The notes beneath the pieces are model-generated. The model made no database searches, had not been told where the DNA came from, and saw nothing but the letters and a program-made list of their open reading frames with translations. From the NCBI GenBank assembly GCA_031272185.1, contig JAISUG010000056.1, positions 1 to 64,000 of the forward strand: a stretch of DNA of 64,000 nt, in the 5' to 3' direction. Source of the DNA: Lachnospiraceae bacterium (GTDB lineage: Bacteria; Bacillota; Clostridia; Lachnospirales; Lachnospiraceae). Of this stretch, positions 34,758 to 45,065 are shown in pieces. Every line of letters starts with the position of its first letter. The first letter of the stretch is position 1. The position numbers were made by a program, and so were the translations under genes.

Positions 34758-34804
34758 ATCCCCCCGGTCCGCAGCATATATCTTGCGGGCAGGGGGGATT
34801 TTTT
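34758..34804 (+). terminator. Intrinsic terminator of the xylB operon
   Basis: The stem ATCCCCCC (34758-34765)/GGGGGGAT (34792-34799) encloses a second stem CCGCA/TGCGG and is followed by six T residues (34799-34804), 17 bp after the isomerase stop. Confidence 0.9.
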
Positions 34805-36396
34805 GGCAGATAATGGAAGTCAAATGCTATATTATGGAAGTCAAATCCCATCTATTGGAATCAAATTGGCAGATCATGGAAACGAATCTGGTAGTTTCTG
34901 GAAACGATTTTGGCATAATATGGCAGTATCGTCACATGTAGTATGGCGTGAAAACACAAAATCCGCAAAATTATTGGCGTTTATGGATGTGGTCGGGAAG
35001 CGTGGTCGGGAGGCGGCCGGGAGGATTTTTCGCCTAAAAAGGCAAATATTGCCAGCGAAATGTTAAGATATATTTCGAATATATTTCAAATGTGTTAAGC
35101 GACCGTTTGTGACAAGAAAATCGCCTTACGCCCCGCATCATCTGGAAATTGACAAATTTTATAAAATTTTCTGTCTAAAAATGTTGACTTCTGGCGAATA
35201 ACGTGTTATCCTACAAACAAATATACCTGAATGATTATGCTTCGCCAACCGAAAGAACTATTTATTCCGGTTAGTCCATTCAGTAATATTTCCATAGATT
35301 GTGAGGAATCTGCCCGCCCCGACTTGTGAGATTTAGTTATCCACCATGTCCGGCGAGGGTGACGCAAGGGATTTTCTGGAAGGCAGACGCAGACGGTGAC
35401 ACACGCTTTCCGAAAAAGAGGGTTTCCTGCTTCCTTACTCATTTGTTATGACCGTTGGCGCACGATGGTTTTTTTGGCAACAGCACATTAAATTTATGTG
35501 CAAATCGTGAAAATGCGTGTGCAAACGGTGAACGCCCGGAATGCGTCAAGGCGGCGGGGTTTGAGGGCTGGTTCGTGCCGGCCGCCCGCATATCTGTCTA
35601 TGGAGAGTACGGACGTGACGCCCTGACGCAAGGCGACGTGATAGCGTAAGCAAAGACATGAAGCGGTGGGCACTCTTGGGTGAACCGACCCCATGGCGAC
35701 GGTATGCCCTACCGGATCGGAAGATGTCTTTCTTAAATATTTGCAGCAAATGGCGTGTTTGGCACGGCCCGGACCGGCACGTAAGCAGCAGCGCAGGTTC
35801 GGCTACGGCCCGGACCGGCAAAGTGCAGCAGCGCAGGTTAGGCCACGGCCCGGACCGGCACGTAAGCACAGACGGCAGCCCACTCTGCCTCAGCAGCGGC
35901 AGGGGTTCGCATATTTGGGACACTGAGGGTTTAGGCATGGTTCGCGCCCCGGCCAAGGCGCGCCGGCCCCAAACGCCGAGGGGATCCCACACACCCGCAG
36001 GTTCACCCATGCAGGCATCTGCAGACCGGCCACAGGCGTGGCGGGCCTTGTATGTATGTTTGTGCGGCAAACCGGCGGCGACCGGCTCATTGCACCCGCA
36101 CATGGCCGACAGACGGCCGGGACCAGGCTGACATATGGACAGATGAAGTCCGACATAAGGCCGGACGGAGTCTGGCAGACAGCCAGCCGAAGCCCGACAG
36201 ACGGCCGGACGAAGTCTGACAGAGGGCCAGTCGAAGCCCGACATAAGACCGGGCCCAGGCTGACACGATGACAGACCGGGGATCGGATGCGGACGCCGGA
36301 GGGTGCAAACGCACGCAAGTGCGATTTGCGCACCACTAGTTGCACGTAACTAAAGGAAAAAGCAAGCCAAGTAGGAAAAGGAAAGGAAAAAAGGAT
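34805..36396. other. 1.6-kb gene-poor stretch before the surface-protein operon
   Basis: No supported gene. From 34805 to about 34890 an imperfect atggaagtcaaat repeat occurs. 34890-35250 is AT-rich. A promoter-like pair TTGACT (35184-35189) and TATCCT (35207-35212), 17 bp apart, points right. 35763-35870 is a 41-bp tandem repeat (acggcccgg at 35764, 35805 and 35846). 36100-36275 is a degenerate repeat of about 27 bp rich in cgaagcccgaca/gccggacgaag. A hairpin with CGCAC/GTGCG and outer arms lies at 36303-36333. Open frames of up to 230 codons here are repeat artefacts. Confidence 0.7.
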
Positions 36397-38082
36397 ATGA
36401 AAAGGAAAGCATTATCAATCGTGGTGATTGGTTTGATGGCTGCCTTTTTGTGTGGTGTTTTTCCGTTCAGCTCCTTCGCGGTTGAGGGCTGGCTGCAGGT
36501 GGAAGACGGACAGTGGGTCTACCTGAATGCGGCCGATCAACCAGTGACGGACAGCTGGAAAGAGTCCAAGGGGTTCTGGTACCGCCTGGACAGCGCGGGA
36601 TACATCACCAAAGACACATTGATCAATGTGGGGAGCAGCTATTATTACCTTGACCCCGACGGCAGGATGGCCGCGGAAGCATGGGCGTACCTGACTGCCG
36701 ACCAGATCCCGGACGGCGATTCGGACAGCGAAGGGTGGTACTACTTCGGGGCCGACGGGAGGGCGTACACCAACAAGAGCGGCGCCCGCAAACAGATCGA
36801 TGGACAGACATACATTTTCGACGCAGATGGTAAGCTGCTGACCGGATGGATTGCGTCGGACGGCACCGCCGTGGAGGAAACTGAAGACCCCTTCATCAAC
36901 GCGACGCATTTCGCGGGTGAGGACGGGGCCCTTTATGTGTCCAAATGGCTCGCCTACAGCGATGTCATGACCAACGTCACCGGGTCCACCGCCCACTCTG
37001 ACGTGGCGGACCGGGACTACACCGAGTATGACGAACTGTGGTTCTACTTCGACGAGACGGGCAAGAAAGTGGTCGCCCGCACCGGGGGCACGTCGCTGAA
37101 GCAAAAAGAGATCGACGGCGCGACCTACGGCTTCGACGAGAACGGCGTCATGCTCCCATGGTGGAGCGCGGTGGACAGCGTGGCCTACCCCGACGGGGAG
37201 AGGGCCGACATGACCAGCAACGTCTCCGCCAAGTACTACTCCGGCTATGACGGCGGGGTACTTTTGAAAAACACATGGTTCTTCATGTATCCTTCCGAGA
37301 ACCTTAGCGGTGAGGACTTCGAGGACATGGAAGCCTCGTGGTGGTACGCAGACGGCTCCGGCAAGGTCGTCCGTGACCGCATCCGCATGATCAACGGCCG
37401 CCGCTACGTGTTTGACGGCATCGGCCGCATGAAGGTGGGCTTCTGCCTGGTGGACGGGCGCGCCAACTACGTCGCGAACTACGACGTGGACATGCTCTCC
37501 CACACGGATTTCATCGAGGGCGACATCGGCGGCATCGAGCACGCCGACCTGTACCTGTTCTCCCCTGACGAGCTCAACGACGGTTCCATGCAGGTGGGCT
37601 CTGACATCCTGGTCAGCCTGGCCGACGGCTACTACTACTTCGGCTTCGGAGCGGATGGCAAGGCCTACGGGAACAAGAACAACAACCTCACCTATACACC
37701 CGCGAAAAAGAACGGCAAATACTACTACAACGGCCTGCGCCTGGACGCCGACTCCGAGCTGGGGTACGGCGTGGTCAAGGCAGAGCGCGACGGCCAGGAC
37801 TACTATCAAGTGGTGGACATCGACGGCAAGATCATCACCGGCGAGAAAAAACTCGTGGCAGACAAGCAAGGCGGGTATTTCATTGTCCTCAAAGATAGGT
37901 TTGTTGCATACGTGAACGACCCGTATCCACCGAAGTGGGTGAAGAACGGCGTTTCAGGCGAGGGCTATTACCACTACGACAAGAGCAACAAGGACGACCA
38001 CTACGCTGACGGCATCATAGCCGGATACGCAGATGCCACCGACCTGTCCGGGCTCCCGTCCGAAGCGTGCATCAACTTCTAG
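36397..38082 (+). CDS. Secreted cell-wall-binding repeat protein
   Basis: A 561-residue protein with a clear signal peptide (MKRKALSIVVIGLMAAFLCG, cleavage after FSSFA). The rest is made of aromatic/Gly repeats of the choline-binding or glucan-binding kind: GQWVYLNAADQ, GFWYRLDSAG, SYYYLDPDGRM, GWYYFGADGRA, QTYIFDADGK, RRYVFDGIGRM, YYYFGFGADGKAY. No catalytic domain is seen, so it is probably a wall-attached structural or adhesion protein. ATG 36397 follows a purine-rich AAAAAAGG site and gives the signal peptide. It is the first gene of a three-gene operon with two giant proteins of similar C-terminal design. Confidence 0.88.
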   Translation: MKRKALSIVVIGLMAAFLCGVFPFSSFAVEGWLQVEDGQWVYLNAADQPVTDSWKESKGFWYRLDSAGYITKDTLINVGSSYYYLDPDGRMAAEAWAYLTADQIPDGDSDSEGWYYFGADGRAYTNKSGARKQIDGQTYIFDADGKLLTGWIASDGTAVEETEDPFINATHFAGEDGALYVSKWLAYSDVMTNVTGSTAHSDVADRDYTEYDELWFYFDETGKKVVARTGGTSLKQKEIDGATYGFDENGVMLPWWSAVDSVAYPDGERADMTSNVSAKYYSGYDGGVLLKNTWFFMYPSENLSGEDFEDMEASWWYADGSGKVVRDRIRMINGRRYVFDGIGRMKVGFCLVDGRANYVANYDVDMLSHTDFIEGDIGGIEHADLYLFSPDELNDGSMQVGSDILVSLADGYYYFGFGADGKAYGNKNNNLTYTPAKKNGKYYYNGLRLDADSELGYGVVKAERDGQDYYQVVDIDGKIITGEKKLVADKQGGYFIVLKDRFVAYVNDPYPPKWVKNGVSGEGYYHYDKSNKDDHYADGIIAGYADATDLSGLPSEACINF

Positions 38083-38102
38083 GGAAAGGAGAGGATAACA
38101 CA

Positions 38103-41100
38103 ATGAATCAGATGATACAGAAAGCATCCCGCGCCGTGCGCAAGGCGTGGAAGCGAGCGGTATCCACCCTGATGTCCGCCACCATGGTCGCGAGCCTGTT
38201 CACCGGCGTGCAGCTGGCGACGGGCGTGGGGACGATGACGGCGATGGCGTTCGAGCTGCCGTATGAAGAACTGGGCGAAGGGCACAGCGATGTCACTGCA
38301 TACATATGGAAATGGGCATCAGGTGCCGACGAAAGCCCGTCGCCCACGTGGCGTTTCGACTTCCGGGGCTTCTCTACCGGCACCCAGAACAGCTACGGCA
38401 CCGCAAGCATCCAGACTTCCTTTAACCATGCAGGATGGCCCATCTACATGGCGATAGCGGCCAACCAGGATACCCCCGCACCGCCTCCTGCTGTGGAGAG
38501 CACGACTACCAGCCCGTCTAACTCCACTTCGGTTGCGTCATACAACTCCGTCTCCCCGTTTGACGTGGCAGAGCCGGGAGGGTATGGGCATCACACGTAC
38601 TCCGGCACGGTATGGAAGTTCAACCCCGTGCCAAGTGACGGCACCACTGCGACCGCCAACGGCAACGTGGAGCGGCACACGTTCAGCGGTTTCACCAAGA
38701 AGACTACTGATACGTACACGGACATCGACCTGGAGATGAAGGTGACCACCACCCCCAGCGAGGACGGGCAGGTCATATACGTGGACTACTACGTATATGA
38801 CTACAACGGCAAGGCATCGCCCACGGGTACTACGCTCTACCTGGGTTCCAGCAACGACATCCAGATAGACGGCAATGATGCTGCGCCTACGTACAAGGAC
38901 TCCGACCGTATCCGCATGATGAACCCGACATCCCGCGCGGTGTTCGAGCTGATCACCACGGATCCCACCCGCGGCATCACGCCCCCAACTACCAGGGCAA
39001 CCGGTCCATACAGTCAGATGGATAGGGACATCTTCACGAACAATGGTGCGGCGGCAATCACCGGCGGCGTGGACACCGGAGCTGCCTACAGCTGGACCAT
39101 CCAGATCTATCCCTATCAGACTATACACCGCCGGGTGGCCTATGCGGTGCGCGGCGCATCCTACTATGTGTCCCAGAGCGCCGGCAACGACAGCTGGGGC
39201 AACACCAGTCAAGGCATGATGAACTACCCGTACCAGACGATCCAGGCCGCCATCGATGCGGTCGGGAACCGCAAGGGTTTCATCTACATCTATGACTATG
39301 CTAACTTTACGGCCGCTGACGCCGCTGCTTTGACCGTGACGGCTAACACCGGCACGGACATCACGTTCACCAGCTCCAACTACAAGCTGACCAGCACCAC
39401 GCCAGGTGCAGCGGGCCTGCCCTACACCGTGACCAACGGCGCAGATCCCGGGTACCTGCAGACCATCACCCGCGACCCGTCCTACACGGGCCCGTTCTTT
39501 GACATGAACAACCGCCCCAGCATTATGCGGTTTACGGATCTGGTCTTCGACGGCGGCGGCGTCGCCACCGCGGATCCCATCATCAAAGCCACCACCGGGT
39601 CTGTGCACTTCCTGCGCGGCGTGTCCATCGTCAACACCAGGGGCACCGCGGCCAGCCTGGGTTCCGGCGCGAGCATCACCGGTTCGGCTAACTTCACGCT
39701 CAACGGCGGCGGCGGCGAGATCAATGCCGGGCCGTTCACTGACACGGTCAACGGCGTGTCTTACGCGAAGAACGTCACGGACGGCCTGGGTGTGATCCAT
39801 TTCGACAGCACCGGCACGTTCAGCGCCGTGGGCACCAGCAAGATATCCGGGAACACGAAGTCTGACGGCACCACCAAGAACAACCTCTACCTGGGCGCCG
39901 GCAGGCACATCGAGGTGACCAACGACCTGCTGGATTCCGAGATCGGCGTGACCACGGCCACCGACCCCGCGGCCAGCGTGGGCGGCGCCATCTCTGCTGC
40001 GGCGCAGGAAGTGTTGGTTGCGGTTCCCAAGTCCGGCACGGGCGGATACCCCGGCGAGTCCGGCCTGGCCACCAGCCCCTTTGCCGTGAACTTCTATGCG
40101 GACAAAGACCCGGGCGACCAGAGCACCTACTACTCCACCGCGGGCTCCAATGTCGTGGGCAACAAAAAGAACACGGTCATCCGCAAGAACGGCTATACCG
40201 TGACATATGCCTACATCGACAACGAGACAGGACTCACGGCCAGCATCTCTGCGGCTTACTGGGCCACGCTCCCGCACACGGGGACATACAGCGCAGGTGA
40301 CGCCATCGCCGTGAACAACCCCAACGTGGAGACTGACAACCCCGGCCTGGCGCTCACCAGCGTCGTCATCGAGCAGGCGCCATACTCCAGCCTGACCTGG
40401 GACAGCGTGACGGCCAGCGCCACATACGGCAAGGTCACCGGCACCATGCCCGCGACTGATATCACCATCACCTATAACTACGACAGGGTGAGTTCGTCCA
40501 TCAGTTTCGTGAGCAATGGCGGCACTCCCTCCCCGGCGGCGCTCAACGGCACCGCGGGCAGCCCGGTCATCGGCCTGTGGCCCACCACCAACCGTTACGG
40601 CTACACCTTCAACGGCTGGGCGACCACGAACCCCGCGTCCGTGGCGGGGCCATACACCTACGTGACGGCGTTCCCGGCGACGTTCCCGAACACGCCGGTG
40701 ACCTACTATGCCCACCTCACGCCGAACACCAGCGTGAAGTTCGACTACACGGTCACCTACCAGAACGCGAACGGGTCCATCACCTTCCAGTCCAACACGG
40801 TGCCCAGCTTCACATACGTGACGGACACCCTGTACACCCAGATGAAAGCGGTGCCGGGGTACAAGTGGGACGGCACCACGTCGGGCGTGTCTTTCACCAC
40901 GCCGTCCACCTATGACTACACGGGTTCCGGCGCGGTGGCTGTGGGTACATTCAACACCACGTCCCCGCCGCCCAGCTCTCCCTACGGCGACTTCAACGGC
41001 TCCATGCCCGCCATGGACACCACGGTGACATTCGGTTACCAGGTGGATACCTCCGTGACGAAGAACCTGGTGGTCAACCACAAGACCGCCAGCGGCGTGA

Positions 41101-44100
41101 CGATATCGCCCACGGTGACGACGCCATTCTCCGCTGAGGCATCCATCTCCGCCACGAAAGTGACACTCTTCGGGTATGACTTCGTGAAAGCGGAGATCAC
41201 CACAGGCTACGTGGCCAACACCACCGACTCTGCGATCACGCCCCCGGCCCCGCACCTGCCGGTAGCGGCGCTGTCCACGGCGGTCACAGGCAACTTCGAC
41301 CCGGCCACAGGCCTGGTGTGGAACCCCAGCACCCTGGCGGCGGTGGACACGTTCACGGGCGTGATGCCCAACCAGGACGTGGTCATAGATTTCATCTATG
41401 CCCCCAACGGTTCCGGGTACAACCTGAACGTGAACTACCAGGACAACAACACCACAGACACCAGGCTGCACCAGATCATGCCGCGCCACAGCGAGAACCA
41501 CATGGCGACGGATATAGTGGGATATACTTTCCTGCCCATCTATGGTTACCTGAATGCTATGAACGCATCCTTCCCGGATACGCTCTCGCCCAGCACGGTG
41601 GGTAGTTTCAACGCATCCCGCGACCTCTCTGTGCCGATATTCCCGACACAGAACGTGAATGCGACCTACAACTACGACAGGGATGCATCCTTGTGGGTGA
41701 CGCTTACTTACGGGGCGTCCACACATGGCCACCTGGACAACCTGGCCCCTGTCTCCACCGACGTGACGCCGCAGCCCGCGGTCACATCCGCGACGAACTA
41801 CTATGTGGACGTGCTGCGCGACGACGGCTCCGCCGCGGCGGCTGACCCGGATACGGGCGCCTACACCTGGACGGAGATCAACACCAAGCACCTGGTGCCC
41901 ACGCCCACAGCTGACCAGTACTACATGTTCGAGGGCTGGTTCATCGATGCGGACGGCGACGGCGTGCGGGGCGCCTCCGAACCCCTGCTTGCAGGGCCGG
42001 AAGTCTTCACCGCGGGCGCCAACGTGGTCGCGAACTTCGTGGAGGACCCCGCATGGTGGATCGACGTGTACTTCAACGCCGCTTCCCATGGCGCGATCAC
42101 CACGGGGCAGCCCACCAGCCTGCACACCACCAGGGACAGGCTCTTCGGGTCCATCCTGAAGCCCACTGTCACACCGGAAGTGAACTACCTCTTCGAGGGC
42201 TGGTACAAGGGCTCCACGGCCACCACGGCCTCCACGCCCCTGGCCAACGGCGACATGTTCACCGCCCACTTCTACAAAGACCCCATCGTGTGGGGCACCA
42301 ACGTGCAGCCCCCTGTCGCGGGCGGTTTGCTTGACACCGACGGCGACGGGCGTGTCACGGTGTATGACACAGACGTGGGGTACACCTACATCGTCACAGA
42401 CATGAGCGGCAACATCGTGGGGGTCGGCACCGGCGACATCACCGGCAGGCTGAACTTCGACGACCTGCTGCCCGGTACCCGGTACAATGTATACGAGGCC
42501 ACGGGCGACGCGGTGGCGGTGGTGGGCAACGACATCTCCACCGTGACGGCGACTGCGATCTCCACGCCCACCAACGTGCGCACACCTGTGGTGGACGGCA
42601 ACTACCAGGTTCAGTACGACGACGCACACCCCGGCAAGACCAAGATCGTCATCGAGCCTGCGGACCCGGATGCGGACTATGGCCTGCTGCTCCCCGACGG
42701 GACGGTGGTCTACCCGCCTGAGGTAGGTTCCGACGGCTGGGAGACCCCCAGCGGCGCAGGGCCCACGGTCATCTTCTCCGATCTGGACTTTGACCAGGAT
42801 TATGTGGTGGTGGCCCGCAAGAAGGGCGACACCGGCACCTCCGTGGCCAGCAAGTTCCCGGACGGCGACGTGATAACCACCGACCCCGGCGGACCCCTGG
42901 ATGTGCCTGTGTTCATCGTGGAGACCCGCAACGGCACCGTGGACACGGTCAACGGCGCTTTGGTCAGCACCACGAGGTATACCACGGCCCTTGAGGGCGA
43001 CACTGTCGTGATCACCGCGCCCGCCACCAACGGCGCAGGCGAGCCATTCGCCTACTGGCGTCTGCTCACCGGGCAGATCGACGGCATGTCGTCCCGGCAG
43101 ACCACCCAGACCGTGACGTTCACTCAGCCCGCCACCAACCTGACATGGGCGGCATACTACACCCGCGCGGCTGCCACGCCTTCCGTGGCTGACGTGACGG
43201 ACGAGGTGCGGGGCGGCAACCCGGGCGACTTCGGACTGGATCCCGACGACCAGCGCGACCTGCAGGATCTCTTCACCACGCCTGCGGACCAGGTGCTGAT
43301 GGACGTCAACGGCGCGGACGTGACCTACAAGGTGATCTACAACAAGAACACCGCGAAGGCCAGCGAGATCTCCGCGATCAAGTCCAGCGGCCTCTATGAC
43401 ATGGGCCACCAGACCGCGTTCAAGACGGCATGGGGGCTGGACATCATCATCGAGCGCTATGTGAACAACCGCCTGGTGGGCGTCGCCAGCCCGTCCAACG
43501 CCACATTCACCACCTATGTGCAGCTGGACGCCGAGGACGTGGACCAGATGGATTACCAGTTGTACCAGATCGACTCCACCGGCGGCGTGACGCTGGTGTG
43601 GCTGGAAGCCATGTCAGACGACCCGGAGCAGACCGCGGGGCTCTTCAGCTTCACCGCCCAGGCGTTCTGCAGGTACGTGATGGTCTACAACAAGGCGTTC
43701 AGGATCTACTTCACCAACAACAACGAAGTGCCGATATACCGGTACAACTTCAAGGTACGCAAGGGCGAGGCCCCCAGCGATTCCTACTACACCTTCGAGT
43801 ACGGGCTGGTGGAGATCCCCCTGGCGCAGTACGTGGACGCGAACGGCGTGCAGTTCGACTACCAGGATTGGAGCTACTCCGACACCGCCTTGCAGGCGTT
43901 TGACGAGGATAGGGCCATCACCAAGAAGACCTATATCTACGCCAACTACAAGGACAACAAAGACCAGGTGGACGCGGGCCGCAAGGACATCGAGGACCTG
44001 CTGGACGCGCTGGCGAAGATGGCGGACGACTTCTTCCTGAAGATGGCCGAGAGCGAGGAAGTGAAGGATATCATCCGCCAGGCCCATGCGCTCCTGGACA

Positions 44101-45050
44101 AGACAGGGCCCAAGGCCACGCTGGCGGAGATCGCGGCCCTCATCGGGACCACCGCGGACCTGAGCAACCCGCCCACCGGCACACCCACCACGCTCCTTGG
44201 CACCATCGGCAAGTATGCCTACGAGTATGACTACCAGGGCGTGCACGTGAACGGCAAGCTGTACGAGCGCTACAACAAGTACTACGGCCTGCAGGAGACC
44301 AACAATGCGGGCGGCCTGGGCGGCGGCGGCGGCCAGCTGGATGCGGGCGGCACCTCCCTCTGGGGCGGCCCCAGCACCGGCGACGGCGCGACCAGCGCAT
44401 CCGCGGGCGCCAGCAGCCCGGGCGGGTCATCCGGCAGGAGTTCCTCCTCCGGCGGCGGCGGTTCCAGCTCCTCCGGTTCAGGCGGACGGTATGCGGCCCC
44501 CACGGGCAGCTACATCCCTACGCCGGCCAGGAACTACACCGTAGGGACCAACGGCAACTGGGAGCTCCTGGAAGGCACCACCGACCAGTGGATCTTTACG
44601 CTCAACGGCGGCATCCGCCTCACCAGCAGGTGGGCGAAGCTCGACTGGGCCAGCGGCGAGACCGAGAAGAACGGCTGGTACCACTTCAACTCCCGGGGCA
44701 TCATGGATTCCGGGTGGTTCAAGGACGAAGCGGGCTTCTGGTACTATGCCCAGACAGACCACGACGGTTTCTACGGCAAGATGAAGACCGGATGGCACAA
44801 AGACGAGACCGACGGGCACTGGTACTACCTTGACCCGGAGACCGGCGTGATGTTCGTAGGCTGGCATGAGATCGATGGCAAGTGGTACTACTTTGCACAG
44901 TTCAACTTCCAGGACACCTACGTATACAATGCACAGGCAGAGGCTTGGGAATACGCCGGACTGACGGAGCGGCCTTACGGCTCCATGTACGCGAACGAAC
45001 ACACGCCCGACGGCTACACCGTAGACCAAAACGGCGCCTGGGTTCAGTAA
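38103..45050 (+). CDS. Giant secreted surface protein with B-repeat modules and wall-binding C-terminus
   Basis: About 2315 residues. An unusually long signal peptide (positively charged n-region, cleavage near AMA at about 49) is followed by a region with NYPYQTIQAAIDAVG and GFIYIYDYANFT (about 375-400), like right-handed beta-helix or pectate-lyase-fold adhesins. From about 690 to 1410 there are repeated beta modules with the GYTFNGW, YMFEGWF, YLFEGWYKG signature of InlB B-type repeats and MucBP-like VNYQDNNTTD. A Gly/Ser linker (about 2069-2129) leads to aromatic wall-binding repeats (GWYHFNSRGIMDSGWF, GHWYYLDPETG, GKWYYF) and a TPDGYTVDQNGAW ending. ATG 38103 follows AAAGGAGAGG. Probable adhesin; ligand unknown. 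Confidence 0.85.
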   Translation: MNQMIQKASRAVRKAWKRAVSTLMSATMVASLFTGVQLATGVGTMTAMAFELPYEELGEGHSDVTAYIWKWASGADESPSPTWRFDFRGFSTGTQNSYGTASIQTSFNHAGWPIYMAIAANQDTPAPPPAVESTTTSPSNSTSVASYNSVSPFDVAEPGGYGHHTYSGTVWKFNPVPSDGTTATANGNVERHTFSGFTKKTTDTYTDIDLEMKVTTTPSEDGQVIYVDYYVYDYNGKASPTGTTLYLGSSNDIQIDGNDAAPTYKDSDRIRMMNPTSRAVFELITTDPTRGITPPTTRATGPYSQMDRDIFTNNGAAAITGGVDTGAAYSWTIQIYPYQTIHRRVAYAVRGASYYVSQSAGNDSWGNTSQGMMNYPYQTIQAAIDAVGNRKGFIYIYDYANFTAADAAALTVTANTGTDITFTSSNYKLTSTTPGAAGLPYTVTNGADPGYLQTITRDPSYTGPFFDMNNRPSIMRFTDLVFDGGGVATADPIIKATTGSVHFLRGVSIVNTRGTAASLGSGASITGSANFTLNGGGGEINAGPFTDTVNGVSYAKNVTDGLGVIHFDSTGTFSAVGTSKISGNTKSDGTTKNNLYLGAGRHIEVTNDLLDSEIGVTTATDPAASVGGAISAAAQEVLVAVPKSGTGGYPGESGLATSPFAVNFYADKDPGDQSTYYSTAGSNVVGNKKNTVIRKNGYTVTYAYIDNETGLTASISAAYWATLPHTGTYSAGDAIAVNNPNVETDNPGLALTSVVIEQAPYSSLTWDSVTASATYGKVTGTMPATDITITYNYDRVSSSISFVSNGGTPSPAALNGTAGSPVIGLWPTTNRYGYTFNGWATTNPASVAGPYTYVTAFPATFPNTPVTYYAHLTPNTSVKFDYTVTYQNANGSITFQSNTVPSFTYVTDTLYTQMKAVPGYKWDGTTSGVSFTTPSTYDYTGSGAVAVGTFNTTSPPPSSPYGDFNGSMPAMDTTVTFGYQVDTSVTKNLVVNHKTASGVTISPTVTTPFSAEASISATKVTLFGYDFVKAEITTGYVANTTDSAITPPAPHLPVAALSTAVTGNFDPATGLVWNPSTLAAVDTFTGVMPNQDVVIDFIYAPNGSGYNLNVNYQDNNTTDTRLHQIMPRHSENHMATDIVGYTFLPIYGYLNAMNASFPDTLSPSTVGSFNASRDLSVPIFPTQNVNATYNYDRDASLWVTLTYGASTHGHLDNLAPVSTDVTPQPAVTSATNYYVDVLRDDGSAAAADPDTGAYTWTEINTKHLVPTPTADQYYMFEGWFIDADGDGVRGASEPLLAGPEVFTAGANVVANFVEDPAWWIDVYFNAASHGAITTGQPTSLHTTRDRLFGSILKPTVTPEVNYLFEGWYKGSTATTASTPLANGDMFTAHFYKDPIVWGTNVQPPVAGGLLDTDGDGRVTVYDTDVGYTYIVTDMSGNIVGVGTGDITGRLNFDDLLPGTRYNVYEATGDAVAVVGNDISTVTATAISTPTNVRTPVVDGNYQVQYDDAHPGKTKIVIEPADPDADYGLLLPDGTVVYPPEVGSDGWETPSGAGPTVIFSDLDFDQDYVVVARKKGDTGTSVASKFPDGDVITTDPGGPLDVPVFIVETRNGTVDTVNGALVSTTRYTTALEGDTVVITAPATNGAGEPFAYWRLLTGQIDGMSSRQTTQTVTFTQPATNLTWAAYYTRAAATPSVADVTDEVRGGNPGDFGLDPDDQRDLQDLFTTPADQVLMDVNGADVTYKVIYNKNTAKASEISAIKSSGLYDMGHQTAFKTAWGLDIIIERYVNNRLVGVASPSNATFTTYVQLDAEDVDQMDYQLYQIDSTGGVTLVWLEAMSDDPEQTAGLFSFTAQAFCRYVMVYNKAFRIYFTNNNEVPIYRYNFKVRKGEAPSDSYYTFEYGLVEIPLAQYVDANGVQFDYQDWSYSDTALQAFDEDRAITKKTYIYANYKDNKDQVDAGRKDIEDLLDALAKMADDFFLKMAESEEVKDIIRQAHALLDKTGPKATLAEIAALIGTTADLSNPPTGTPTTLLGTIGKYAYEYDYQGVHVNGKLYERYNKYYGLQETNNAGGLGGGGGQLDAGGTSLWGGPSTGDGATSASAGASSPGGSSGRSSSSGGGGSSSSGSGGRYAAPTGSYIPTPARNYTVGTNGNWELLEGTTDQWIFTLNGGIRLTSRWAKLDWASGETEKNGWYHFNSRGIMDSGWFKDEAGFWYYAQTDHDGFYGKMKTGWHKDETDGHWYYLDPETGVMFVGWHEIDGKWYYFAQFNFQDTYVYNAQAEAWEYAGLTERPYGSMYANEHTPDGYTVDQNGAWVQ

Positions 45051-45065
45051 GGAGGATAGTAAAGG

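Noticed and set aside
35546..36345. Several overlapping frames of 130-230 codons with FLSD/VCRTSxG repeats
   Set aside because: They run through degenerate tandem repeats on both strands without ribosome sites or family similarity.
38538..43409. A 1623-codon open frame antisense to the giant surface protein
   Set aside because: It arises from GC-rich codon bias on the coding strand; no ribosome site, no domain, and the plus-strand gene has a signal peptide and recognisable modules.
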